Assembly (NCBI GenBank): GCA_013398295.1
Contig: VZSF01007668.1
Span: forward strand, 472,356 to 536,355
Reading direction: 5' to 3'
From: Chionis minor
Taxonomy: Eukaryota > Chordata > Aves > Charadriiformes > Chionididae
DNA length: 64,000 bases
The first letter of the stretch is position 1; every line of letters begins with the position of its first letter. The notes under the pieces were generated by a model. It did not search any database, had not been told where the DNA came from, and saw nothing but the letters and a program-made list of their open reading frames with translations. Both the position numbers and the translations under genes were made by a program. Positions 38,031 to 50,685 of this stretch are shown piece after piece.

Positions 38031-40937
38031 AGCTGGCTTCCTGCAACAGCAGAGGACTGAGCTGAGTGACTCTATCATACCGCTCTCTGTGCCCAAAGCT
38101 GCTTCAAGAAGCTTGTGATTGTCAAGGAGCACAACAAAGCCAGGCAGCCTTCTTACAGTGTAGTACTACTTCAGTTTACATTTAAGCCACAATACCAAAC
38201 CTTTGACATGTTTGTCTTTCCTGCCTGGAATTTAACCATCCTCCAGAAGAGCCTTCTACAATTCTGATTTCCTCAACTCCCCGATCCTTAGGGTACAGCT
38301 TTGCTCTTGCTCTTCTCTCCCTCATTCAGAGATTTGTCTAATCAAGCTTTCAAACATTTTTGTCAACCTGGTTCACCAGTGGGAGACAATCCTGCACAGT
38401 GCTGGAGAAGGAATTTAAGTTTCCACTCTGGAGGTGAGTTTACATATTGGCTAAGACACATTTGTCAATGCATACTTCAGTGACTGCACAGCAGGAAACT
38501 CTACATACAGGGCTGAAGTACAGTTTAATTTGCTGCCTCTTCAGTCATTTACCTGTTGAAAGAAGCTGTTACAATGCAATGTACATTTGACACAACAGGC
38601 CGGATTAAGTTCACCAGCACACCCAGTGCAAGGTGCTGAGCAGCCTAGCAGCTTGTCAAGAGTGCTTCATGCCAGCTTGGCATGCACACATCCCAAAACG
38701 TTCATTGCTGGGCCTGTAAACCATCAGAGCCTTTTCCAACACAGGTGGTCCTGCAATCTTACCACCTTTTGTGCACCTAAAGTCAAACTAGTAAATTATC
38801 GCTGGTAAGACAAGCATGGGTTCATGTGCACACTTCTGCACAGGGGAGCACAATTCAATTCTTCCAGTAGAAGTTTTACGCGACCTTTCCAGAAATGGTT
38901 TTCTTGAAAGACTCCTTGAGTGTTTTTCTCTAAAGCACAGTAAACTAAGCCTCATTCTAACTTGTCCTGGCAGCCAGCAGTGTCAAGATGCCACATCTGC
39001 AGGTGAAGATACACAGCTAAGGGATTTATAGGGTGTGTTCTCTGATGTCTGACAGTCTTGCATGGAGGAAGAGTGGACGCCCTGCCTTTGCAGCACCACA
39101 GAAAGCTGATGCTTGAGTGAGCAGCTCTACGACAGGCTGAACTATACATTTCCCTTCAGCTGGGATCTAGAAGTCAGAACAATTGAAAGGACAAGGCTTT
39201 TTACTTGTGTTTTGCAGCCAGCTACAAGAATGCATGATTTCTGGTCTGAGATGCTGTGTGGCTATCACTGTCTGGTTTTCATCACCATGGCTTGGTATTG
39301 TTACCTCCCAGAGAATATTAGGCAAGCTAGAAAAAAAACCCAAAAACAAAAACAAACAAAAAAACCCCCACCATGTTTATTTATCTAAGAAGATCTTATT
39401 TGACAGTGAAAAACTAAAAATCAGATAAATGTGAGGACAATCTGTTGTGGAAAAAAGCACTTAGTTGTAAGTGCAAAAAAAACACCCAAATTGGTGGTCT
39501 GCAATATGATCAGAAATAAAGGAAAGCAAATATACAGTATGAATACAAGTATCCATTGTATCTAATCTGTGAAAGAAGAGCCTATATTCCTGCTCCTGTG
39601 TGGTTTATAGCTCAGATTTCAAAGTTCCAACTGCAAAAAGTGTAGGAATCTGTTAAAAACATAACTTCTCTTAACCAGCAGGCATATAATAACTCTTCAG
39701 ACTGTAATTTACCATCTATTTAAATAGAAAGAGTTTGATCATGAGAGGCCTCATAAATTCTATCCTGCTGTCAATATTCAATAGTGTTTTAACATACTGA
39801 AGAGTTTGCGTTGCCCAAAACACTGGGGTGCTATGATTTACTGGCTTGGATTGATTATGTTTCTGGTAGCACAGATGGCTAAAGTTTTGGTTGGGAGAAT
39901 TTCTCAATACGATGGAATAAATTCTCAGCTGCTACGTCAGGGCATGCGGGTCCTTCTCACTGGGGAGAAAACAGCATGCCCTCCATGTGACATCCTTACA
40001 GGTGCATGTCTGTTGTGTTTGTGACCATACACACAGTTCTTCCTCTTCTCTCTAAATACTTTCAGACTGTATTCTTTGAAAGACAGCTTCCAGTTATCAG
40101 TTAAAAACAATCAACATAATCACAGACCCACTGAAATGGCAAGCACAGACAGCCAGTTAACTGGTGAAAAGAAGATGATGGTTGGTTCCAGCCACTGCTT
40201 GACAGATCTTGCAAAAGGTTAAATTCTGACCAGTCCAACATGGAAGAAGTAGGATGAGAGAAGAAACCAAATAGAATTGCTTCTCTGTCAGATCAACGTA
40301 GAGTTCAGGGACATGCTTGCATTCCTTTGCACATAGAAAAAAGGGGAGAGAAAGAGCAAGAGCAGAAACAAAAAGCTTCTGCAAATTCCACTTGTCATCT
40401 GCGTTGAAGTGAGGTCCAGCCTTTAAGCAGTGGATGGCAGGTGAGTAATGCTGGTCATTTCTGAAGCAAAATGTGTTCACATACTTTTCCCAAACTGCTC
40501 TGTCAATTCAGTTTCAGCATGTGGGCATCTTTACCGGGTTCAGACAAGGTAGACGAGGGAAAGATCCCATTCTACACAGGATTATTGCCATGATCTCACA
40601 AATCAGGACATACACTTTCCCAAACCACTTGGACTTTTGCACCTATTCCCACAGCTTAGATTGCCTGCAGTCCTGAAACGGCCACTGGCAAATTTGGTGT
40701 CTGCACATGCTCCTGAGCTTGACTTTGTTGGCTAACAACCCTGTTGTGAAACTCTCTGCCACAGGTCACAGCTGCAGTGGGATATATTGCCATTTGGGTA
40801 ACAATGGCCATGTTTCTAAGATGCCAGCAAGGTTAAGGTTGTTTGCCAAAGATGCTAGGACTTATAAAAGTCTTCATGGCCTCTGAATGCATTGCTCTGT
40901 ACAATTAGCTTGCTTTTGCCTGCTTTCTTATGCTTGC
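38031..40937. other. Unique noncoding DNA
   Basis: No gene is recognised. An A/C-rich low-complexity tract lies at 39331-39368. A weak CR1-like phrase near 40740-40770 was not strong enough to call. Confidence 0.45.
39331..39368. repeat. A-rich low-complexity tract (AAAC-like)
   Basis: The tract is composed of A runs broken by C, in the pattern AAAAC/CAAA. Confidence 0.85.
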
Positions 40938-40956
40938 TTTTTTTTTTTTTTTTTTT
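40938..40956. repeat. T19 homopolymer
   Basis: There are nineteen consecutive T residues followed by AAACAAACAAAC. Confidence 0.9.
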
Positions 40957-42408
40957 AAACAAACAAACTGTTGCAATATCTTATATCATGGCATGTATGT
41001 TATTGTCCTAGAGTAAATGCAAATATTTCATTACTTGTTTTTTTGGGTGGTGATTTGGCCCCAACTCCAGTTCTTCCAGGCAGAATAGTGACCATAGAGA
41101 GAAAAGTTTCCTTTTCTGTTAAATACTTATCAGCAAGGTTAAAGAGTTGAGCACATTTTGCTCAAAAGATATCATTTATTGACAGTAGAGAATATGCAGG
41201 ACTAAGAAAGGCAAAATCACCCTTCTTTTCCCTGACCTCAGCCTGCTAAAGACCTTCACTACTTTAAGGATGTTTTCTTACAAATGTACTTATTTTACAT
41301 CTGGAATATCACATTTCTGCTCACTGCTGGAAATGGAGAAGCTCCTGCTGGCTTGGAGCAGAGACTCTTTCTCTTGGAGAAGAGCTTTCCCTGATCTCTT
41401 ACTAGAAGTAGAACAGCTCGTAAAGCTGAGACGTCTCACAATCAGCACCTTCCCGTTACCTCTGTTCACGAGACAGGAATTCTCATGCGATGACAGTTAA
41501 ATGAGTGAGAAGTCTCACTGAATCACACTGCGAAATTTGCTCCTTGCTGGAGTGAGATAGTGTGCTGTAAAAAGCTGTTTGAAAATGCACAAGTCTCAGC
41601 TGAAATAGGTGAGAGCTGACAGGTTTGGTCCTGCACATTGCATTCTTTTGTAAGCCGGAGAGATGCTTTCTGTGAAGATTTTCCATGCTCCATTAAAAAA
41701 AAATAATCTTTTGTCTTGTATATATGCTGTAGACAGAGAATGCTTAACTGTAAGAGTGGATGGGGTTTATAAGTAAAGCTACATTTGTAAAGCAAGAGAG
41801 ATGAAAAAAAAAGGCTTTGTACATTTAAAGGATTACATTTCAGACTATGGAAGGTTAAGAAAATAAGTTTCACGAAGCATTACTGACAAGACAGAAAGCT
41901 ACCGTCAGAATCTCAAGCATGTACTAGGTACACTTCTGAGTCACAGGAGTGGGCTGCAGGGCTTCAGGGTTCTCCTGCTCTCCATAAAGCTCAGTCTATG
42001 AATTGAGGGGAAATATTCAGCCTAATATTTGGCAAACCTACCTCTGTATTCCACTTTGTCATCATCCACAGCAACTCATGGCTTGCACACTGGAGACGAA
42101 GGAATCACTGAGGAGGACGAAGGGATGCAGTTGCAGAAGTAATGAACCTAAGTTGCAGCAGGAGATTTTGGTTAAGCTTTTGGGAAAATCCAACCTCAAG
42201 CCTCAAATTCTGTGTTGCAGAAGCCAGTTTTCTACCACAAGAATGAAAACCAATCTTTCAAATTTCAGATCTACTAAATCTGAGGCATTTTGCCTGTGTA
42301 CTGTAGACAAAGCTTATTTTTATTGCTGGGAAAAAAAAAAAGCTAACAATTAAAAATAAGAACTGTAACTAGAACACACAATTTTCTTCTTACAAAAAAT
42401 GTAAACAG
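40957..42408. other. Unique AT-rich noncoding DNA
   Basis: Nothing is recognised. Open frames are at most about 116 codons and lack any domain. Confidence 0.5.
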
Positions 42409-42432
42409 CTATAAACTATAAACAACTATAAA
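42409..42432. repeat. Short (CTATAAA)-type direct repeats beside a CR1
   Basis: The motif ctataaac occurs three times with small spacers immediately 5' of the CR1 insertion. It may mark the target site or local slippage around the insertion point. Confidence 0.7.
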
Positions 42433-43040
42433 CGATGTGCCCTTGTGGCCAAGAAGGCAAATGGTATCCTGGGGTACCTTCAAAAGAGCGTGGCCAGCAA
42501 GTCGAGGGAGGTTATCCTCCCCCTCTACTCTGCCCTGATGAGGCCACATCTGGAGTACTGTGTCCAGTTCTGGGCTCCCCACTTCAAGACAGACAAGGAA
42601 GTACTGGAAAGAGTCCAGCAGAGGGCTACGAAGATGATCAGGGGACTGGAGCACCTCTCTTATGAGGAAAGGCTGAGACACTTGGCGTCTGTTTAGCCTG
42701 GAGAAGAGAAGACTGAGAGGGAATCTTATCCATGCTTATAAATATCTAAAGGGTTGGTGTCAAGAGGATGGGGCCAGACTCTTTTCAGTGGTGCCCAGCG
42801 ACAGGACAAGGGACAATGGGCACAAGCTGGAACACAGCAGATTATATCTCAACATGAGGAAAAAATTCTTTACTTTGAGGGTGGCAGAGCACTGGAACAG
42901 GCTGCCTAGAGAGGTTGTGGAGTCTCCCTCTCTGGAGATAGTCAAAACCGGCCTGGACGCCATCCTGTCCAACCTGCTCTAGACTAGATGATCTCTGAAG
43001 GGCCATTCCAACCCCTACCATTCTGTGATGCTGTGATATG
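42433..43040 (+). mobile_element. CR1 LINE, 5'-truncated, well-preserved ORF2 C-terminus and 3' tail
   Basis: This is the clearest element in the window. The plus strand encodes the C-terminal part of CR1 ORF2 (endonuclease/reverse transcriptase polyprotein used for target-primed retrotransposition). Frame 1 (42445-42696) reads [47 protein letters not shown] and YEERLRHL. A one-base insertion-type frameshift near 42690 moves the frame, and from 42788 to 42982 it reads [32 protein letters not shown] and ends [12 protein letters not shown] short 3' UTR with 'agatgatctctgaagggcc' follows, then ATTCTGTG-type tail units at about 43018-43040. The catalytic RT core and endonuclease are missing through 5' truncation, so it cannot move on its own. 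It is younger than the other CR1 copies here, judging by its low decay. Confidence 0.96.
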
Positions 43041-44277
43041 TGGGGAACAAGTATGTCCCTATGTAATCTATTGCCTCCATTGCTAACTTCAAGCAACTCT
43101 ATCAATGACTGAAACAGACTTGCAAGACGAGTGAAGTACTACTTGACTACTCCTTAGGGGTGTCAGCACCTGGCCCTGGAAGACACATTAATTTTGAATA
43201 TACTTATGAAAACCAGCAATGTTTAGGCATTGCCACTTTTGATTGTTAAACTGCAATGACAAACTTTGCCAACTGGCCCACGCATACACAAAACAGAACT
43301 GCAAATGTTTTATCCAGCACACAGTGGTTACAGAATAAGCTTTATATGCTTGTGCATAGACACACGCATAATTCATCTCTTTGAAGCAGAACGAACTCGA
43401 GCAAAAGACAGACCAGAAGCTTTTACCATTGAGCTGAAACAAAGGCTTAGGTGACATAGTTCTGCTTGGTGCTCTGTACAAAACCATGCATCCTAACTGG
43501 AAGCATGTCTGTGTGAGCTCCTTTGGGAGTGAGAAAGTATCAGCTGCTTTCCTGGTAAATAGGTCACCAGTAAGGGAACTGGCAAGCCAATGCAAAAGGT
43601 ATTCAGCAGCAACCAGCCTTTTGAGAGATCAGGTAGTATAGAAAATGGTATACAGAACCTGCAACAAGTGAACTAATTTCCTTGTTAAGCCATGTCTGGT
43701 ATTTGCCATGCAAATGCACTCTCCAGCTTCATTTGCTACCTGATGCCCCCCCAAAATCAATGGCACATACAGCAAATCATAACGATGGGAGACAGGACAC
43801 AGTGAAGGGTCCTTTTAGCTCCTCCAGACCCCCACATCTGTGTCAATAAACACAGGGTTGCATCTGTTACAGTGTACCTAATGGTTGCACTTTACTTCCT
43901 GTATCTTTTCACCAAAAGAAGAACAAGAAATGAAAACTCTGAAGGTGCCAGAAATTAAGGCAGGAAAACAGATGATCTGTTCTGCTTCTGAGGAAGCCCA
44001 AGACCACCAGAGACCAAGAACACCTGAGCAGACACAGGGACTTATTCTAGGGACTGGAGCCAAATTAAATGTTTCTTTTTAAAAGAATATAATAGGTATC
44101 ATTAATATTTGTGTTTGGGAAAATGTTTGTAGTGAATTGCTTTTCTGAGCAACTAATTTCTTAGAAGAAAGTGAGTGCTAGGAGTGAAGAGCTATGACTC
44201 AGGAGCGGTTTACTAAACTTATCAGAAACCTTTATTTGCTTCTCTATCTTATTTGTCTATGTCTGGTTTCATGTCCG
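43041..44277. other. Unique noncoding DNA
   Basis: No gene or repeat is recognised. A 135-codon minus-strand open frame at 43188-43595 shows no domain. Confidence 0.5.
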
Positions 44278-44605
44278 AGAGTCACAGGATCACAAGATCA
44301 CTGTCCGGGCTGGAAGGGACCTCATTTGTCTCTAACCTAGCATTCTGCCCAAAGCAGAGTCAGCTGCAGGATCAGACCTGGTTGCTGAGGACTTTATCCA
44401 GGTGGGTCTTGAAAACCTCCAAGAATGGAGACTGCACCATCTTCCTGGGCTTCTCTTCCACTGCTTGACTGTATTCACGGGAAGGCAGTTTCTCCTTATA
44501 CACAGTTTGAATCTCTGTTATTTTAACTTAGGCCCATTGCTTCATCTTCTCACCACACTACTGCTAAGAACCTGGCTCCATCCTCTTGAGTCCTGATGAG
44601 GAAGG
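44278..44605 (-). mobile_element. CR1 LINE 3' fragment, minus strand
   Basis: On the plus strand this is the reverse complement of a CR1 3' portion. 'gtcacaggatcacaagatca' represents the decayed tail and is followed by 'ggctggaagggacctcattt'. 'ggtgggtcttgaaaacctcc' and 'aagaatggagactgcaccat' come next, then 'ggcagtttctccttatacac', and 'aacctggctccatcctcttg' falls near 44570-44590. The order is that of CR1 tail, 3' UTR and ORF2 end. The bases after about 44600 no longer match. Confidence 0.87.
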
Positions 44606-45595
44606 CAAATATACCAGCAGATGCATTCCCAAAACTAATAGGTTGGGAACTTTTACAATCAGATTTAGTATAAGCATATTGTCATGTTTATGACAGTAAA
44701 CTTAATTTCTGAAGGTAGAGTGTTACATGTAAAGTAGTACAGGCTTAGCAAAATTGACCAATTCTGACAGAATATAGAGGCACAACCTTCAAGAGATAAA
44801 CATTAACAAAAACAGACAAGTCTGCCTAGTAGTATGTAAAATTCAAAGAATTATTTTCTGTGTGAGTCCACAGAGATAAATAAGTACACAGAAACTCTCC
44901 AAATATTTCAAAATATTTGAAACTTACATGGCCACCACTACCCCATCGACTCCATCCCCCTCACCCCCCAGTGGTAGCTCCATGTTACAGATTGCTTTAA
45001 TGCTGCTTTTACAAGGAAGAGTACATCAATATTCTCTGCAACATCTTTTGAAAACAAGCATGAACTAGGTAGGAGAACAGCAGATGGAAAATCTTCATAC
45101 ATGTTAAAAAGAAATGTTGTAAAGCAGATGGTGATCTGTTGTTCAAGTCAACTAAAAGGAGGCATTGGTTTTCTTAGTGTGAAAGATACTAGCAAAAAAT
45201 TCCAGTTATGAGGGCAGTGAGGGGTGGACCACATGGGGATTCTGTAGAGTATGCTCAGTAGAGCCTTTTAAGAACAAGTTAACATCTGTTGAAGATGAAG
45301 GGTCTGCCTTGGGATATTTCTGCTTCGAGGTAAGGGTTAGATGAAGTTTGATTTCTGTCCATATTCTGGTTTCATGATATCCACCCTAGTCTAATGGGTC
45401 CAGCTTTTCTTTGTCACCTTGAAGGGTTAGCTCCCAGGCTTTTAATGTCACATGTGAATCTACAATTCAGGAGTAATTAAAAATAAAAAAAAAAGATAAC
45501 TGAATGCTGGAGGTAAATAATAGAAAACTCATACAGGTGGTGCAAGGACAAAAAGAGAGCAAATAAGTAAAGAAGTCAAGGGCCTGAAGGGCAAC

Positions 45596-45633
45596 AGAGA
45601 GATGAATGCCAAGAGAGATGAATGCCAAGAGAG
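45596..45633. repeat. 16-bp tandem duplication with partial third unit
   Basis: The unit agagagatgaatgcca is repeated exactly twice (45596-45611 and 45612-45627) and followed by a partial agagag. Confidence 0.95.
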
Positions 45634-45861
45634 GGGTAAGGCCATTCTTGAATTTGCTGAGAAAAGTGGTAGACAGTGCTGTGGAGTATCATAAATGCTC
45701 CCAAGCCGTAAGAGTTGATTCCTATTGCCAGCAGACTCACAACTTCACAGAAGGGCTGTGGATGGGACAGAACCCAAGAGAAAGAGCAACAGACTTGGTA
45801 TGAGAGATGCTTTTATTAGCAAAGACTTTGCACGTTTGGGTGACAAGTATCATTCACCCAC

Positions 45862-45945
45862 ATTACAGATGAGGTAACTGAGAAACAGAACTGTAGGCTC
45901 TTGGGTGCCAGGACAAGCTCCTACTCACTTGGAAGCCTGGTGGAA
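45862..45945 (-). mobile_element. MIR-like SINE remnant, minus strand
   Basis: The phrase 'ttacagatgaggtaactgag' followed by 'aaacagaactg' is very close to the reverse complement of the conserved MIR 3' half ('ttacagatgaggaaactgag' followed by 'gcacagag'). After about 45900 the similarity becomes weak. The 20-base match is too good to be easy chance, but the fragment is short. Confidence 0.45.
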
Positions 45946-46509
45946 AAATGTTTCTTCGTTAACCATGAAGTTGTACATTAGCTCTTAGCCAGAAGGCCAC
46001 GTGAAAGAGAATCTGGGTTCTGCCACAGCTTTTGCCCCACAAAAGCTGATTCCTGAGCTCCAGTGTCAGGATGTTTTCAGGTTGGCAGGACGGAATCTGA
46101 TTTGCAGATTAGAGCAGAATCTGGTAAAGTAACTATATCTGCTACAGACCTGTGCTTATAAATCTGTACTTGTGTTACACAGGAGGAATGGTTAGCAGTT
46201 AGATTGTCTGGCTCCTGCAAAATTCTGAGGGGAACAGCAGAAGAGTTATTTGCATAGCTGCAACAGGCTTAAGACTGTTGAGTGATTGAACGAGGAATGG
46301 AAATAAATATATTCACCATGAAACAAGACAATTTGAATCCAGAGCACTTTTTCAACCATCTACAGAATATTTAATTGGTATTAAATTGGAGCTTGTATAG
46401 TGTAAGCAGAACCCTTGAATTCTACCATGTCAATCTAACCACAGAAAAAAGGAAAAACACAAGTGTCCTTACAAAGTTGAAGCCTGTGGGTTTGGATCAA
46501 CAAAGTGAC

Positions 46510-48394
<1,885 letters not shown>

Positions 48395-48700
48395 CCTGTT
48401 AAGGGACAGCTTTTCTAAAGGGAAGAGTTAATAATCTGGAGGGACCCACACAGAGGCCTGTGTAATCAAGAACACCATAGAGAAGGTGCACAGGGGCTGA
48501 GCGTTCACTGCCTGTCACAATATGAGAGCTAGGGGACTTCCAATGAAATTAACAGGTGGCAGGTTTAAAACAATCAAAAGGAAGTACCTTCTTTTAACCC
48601 ATTACACTATGGAAATTCATTACCACGGGATGCTGTGAACCCCAAGAGCTTGCACAGCTCCAAGAAGTGATTAGACAAGATAAGGCGAGAAAAGTTAAAC
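48395..48700 (+). mobile_element. Old CR1/L3-like ORF2 C-terminal remnant
   Basis: 'aggtttaaaacaatcaaaag' then 'gaagtaccttctttt', 'atggaaattcattaccacgg' and 'aagaagtgattagacaagat' follow the order of old L3/CR1 elements. In those, the ORF2 end reads roughly 'ggtttaaaacaaacaaaagg', 'aactcattgccacagg' and 'aaaggattagacaa'. The copy is heavily decayed, with stops in all frames. The left edge is uncertain. Confidence 0.55.
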
Positions 48701-50552
48701 AAAGGCTACTGAGCACAAAGGCATGGTGGTTGTGGCAGGACACCCCTGAGCCATAGGCAGCGGGGGAAACATCGCTGTACCCTTGCCAGTTCTTGTAGCC
48801 TTCCTGGCATGTCTGTCCTTGGCTACCACCGGAGACAGGGTACTGCGTTATGGGGCCCTTTGGTCTGAGCAAGAAAGCCATTCTTACACTTCTAAATTAA
48901 CTGGCAGCCAACGTGCAAGATCTGGCCAATAAAGCACTCCTGCCTGTCCTGCTCTCTTTTCCCAGAGGAGTCCAGGAATAGCCGCTCAAGAAGCAAATGC
49001 CACCCAGATGGCTCAGCTGCACTCTCTCCTCACCCAGCAGGGAGATGAAATGCGGCTGCTGGGGGTGCAGCCTCTGCCAGACCCAGCCACCGCTCCCCGC
49101 TCCCTCACAGTGGCTGCCATCGGGCTGGCAGGCTCCCACCCCATGCCTGACCCCCCCCAGGGAAGCAGGGAGCACCTCGAGGGGTTTGCTCAAGACAGGG
49201 GCAGGAGGAGCATTTATTGTGTGTGGGAAGGGAGAGAGACTGAGTCGTTACGCTGTGTGAGAGGGCAATGTGTCCTGCCTGCGGCACGGACAACACGTGC
49301 ACCTACAGGCTAGGGTTAGCTATGGGGAACTCTGGGGTATTTTCAGCCTCGCCTGTCCATCGAAACACGTCATAAAACAAAATATAGACCTAAAATCTTC
49401 TGCATCTTGCTTCTACTCCCCTAGTATACATCCACTGACGGCAATGGGTGCTCTGCTGGGGCATAGGATCCATCAAAAAAAGGAAGCCTGATGGTATAGG
49501 GCTTTTTCCCCCTTATTTATCGTATTTTTTTCCTCCTTATGTTTCAGGGCAGAATTGTATAGCAAATACGTAGCCTGGTGTATTAATCAAAATAAAATCT
49601 CTGCTCTAGCTCTTGGATGTAGCCACCTTATCTCCTTATTCAGCATATAGTGATTCTGAGGTCTTTGAATGGGAGAAGCCAGAAATACCCCACAAAGCAT
49701 AAGGTGCATCTGAATACATTTGATTTTGTAAGGTGGTGTGAATATTCAAGGAACATAAGAAGCACAAGTTCATCATCAGGTATTCCAAAGACTGATCAAT
49801 GTTCATTTATGAATGCATGTATAATGTATATCTCTCAGTCATAAGTTCACGGGTTACGCGCCTGTAAAGAAATCTGTGAAAACTTAAACAAGAAGCTGTC
49901 ATCCCATCAGCCTTGAAAAGCTGAGACAACAGAGAAAGGTACTTTGCTAATGGAGCTCTGGTTCTATTTTTGCTTTCTACCTAATGATTTTCCTTCTGCA
50001 TTTTAGTTATTTCAGCTACTCTGCAATTTAAAAATAACTATAACACAGCAGAATAAAACACTTTGTGTTTCTAGAGATCCTTTAAGAAAACTGGATTAGA
50101 ACCTTCCTTATAGCTGCCCTCTAGACAGTATTGCCTTTTTTAAGAAGTTATTGCCCCACCCCCACCCTGCTATCCCCCAGCTCTGGTTTCACAGAGTCAA
50201 GTATCTTTATTTGTGCAGCAGAAAGTAATTGTGAATAACTTCATGACGGGCAATGTACATTTTAGTCACATATACATAACCAAAGTAACATCTTTCCAGC
50301 AAACACCACACTACCTCCTCCAGTAAAACAAAAACTCATGAAAAAAGGGACACCACCACCCCCCTTTTGCTCAAGCAGAAATCCTTTACCTTTCTAAAGC
50401 ATTAAACATGTCAGTTCTTTAAAATACAGCCTGCTGTATAAATCACTGAACAATGGAAGGGCTCTTAAAGAACCAGAAATGCATCAAGATCTACTGCCAT
50501 AGACGTATAGTCTTTCAAGACTCCTCCAACCACTTTTTCCCCCCCCCTTCCC
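48701..50552. other. Noncoding DNA with a GC-rich stretch at about 48930-49330
   Basis: The GC-rich stretch has open frames on both strands, but none longer than 101 codons and none with a domain. The rest is unique. A poly-C stretch borders the gap at 50538-50552. Confidence 0.45.
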
Positions 50553-50685
50553 NNNNNNNNNNNNNNNNNNNNNNNNNNNNNNNNNNNNNNNNNNNNNNNN
50601 NNNNNNNNNNNNNNNNNNNNNNNNNNNNNNNNNNNNNNNNNNNNNNNNNNNNNNNNNNNNNNNNNNNNNNNNNNNNNNNNNNNNN
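50553..50685. other. Assembly gap (133 N)
   Basis: One hundred and thirty-three N bases follow a T5 then C9 pyrimidine run. The flanking G-rich minus strand suggests sequencing drop-out. Confidence 1.

Noticed and set aside
40720..40890. Possible old CR1 piece ('gttgtgaaactctctgccac')
   Set aside because: Only one short phrase matches and the following order of landmarks is absent.
42409..43105. Minus-strand open frames of 70-90 codons
   Set aside because: They are antisense shadows of the CR1 ORF2 fragment on the plus strand.
43188..43595. 135-codon minus-strand frame
   Set aside because: No domain, no splice or promoter context, and length within the chance range for this search space.
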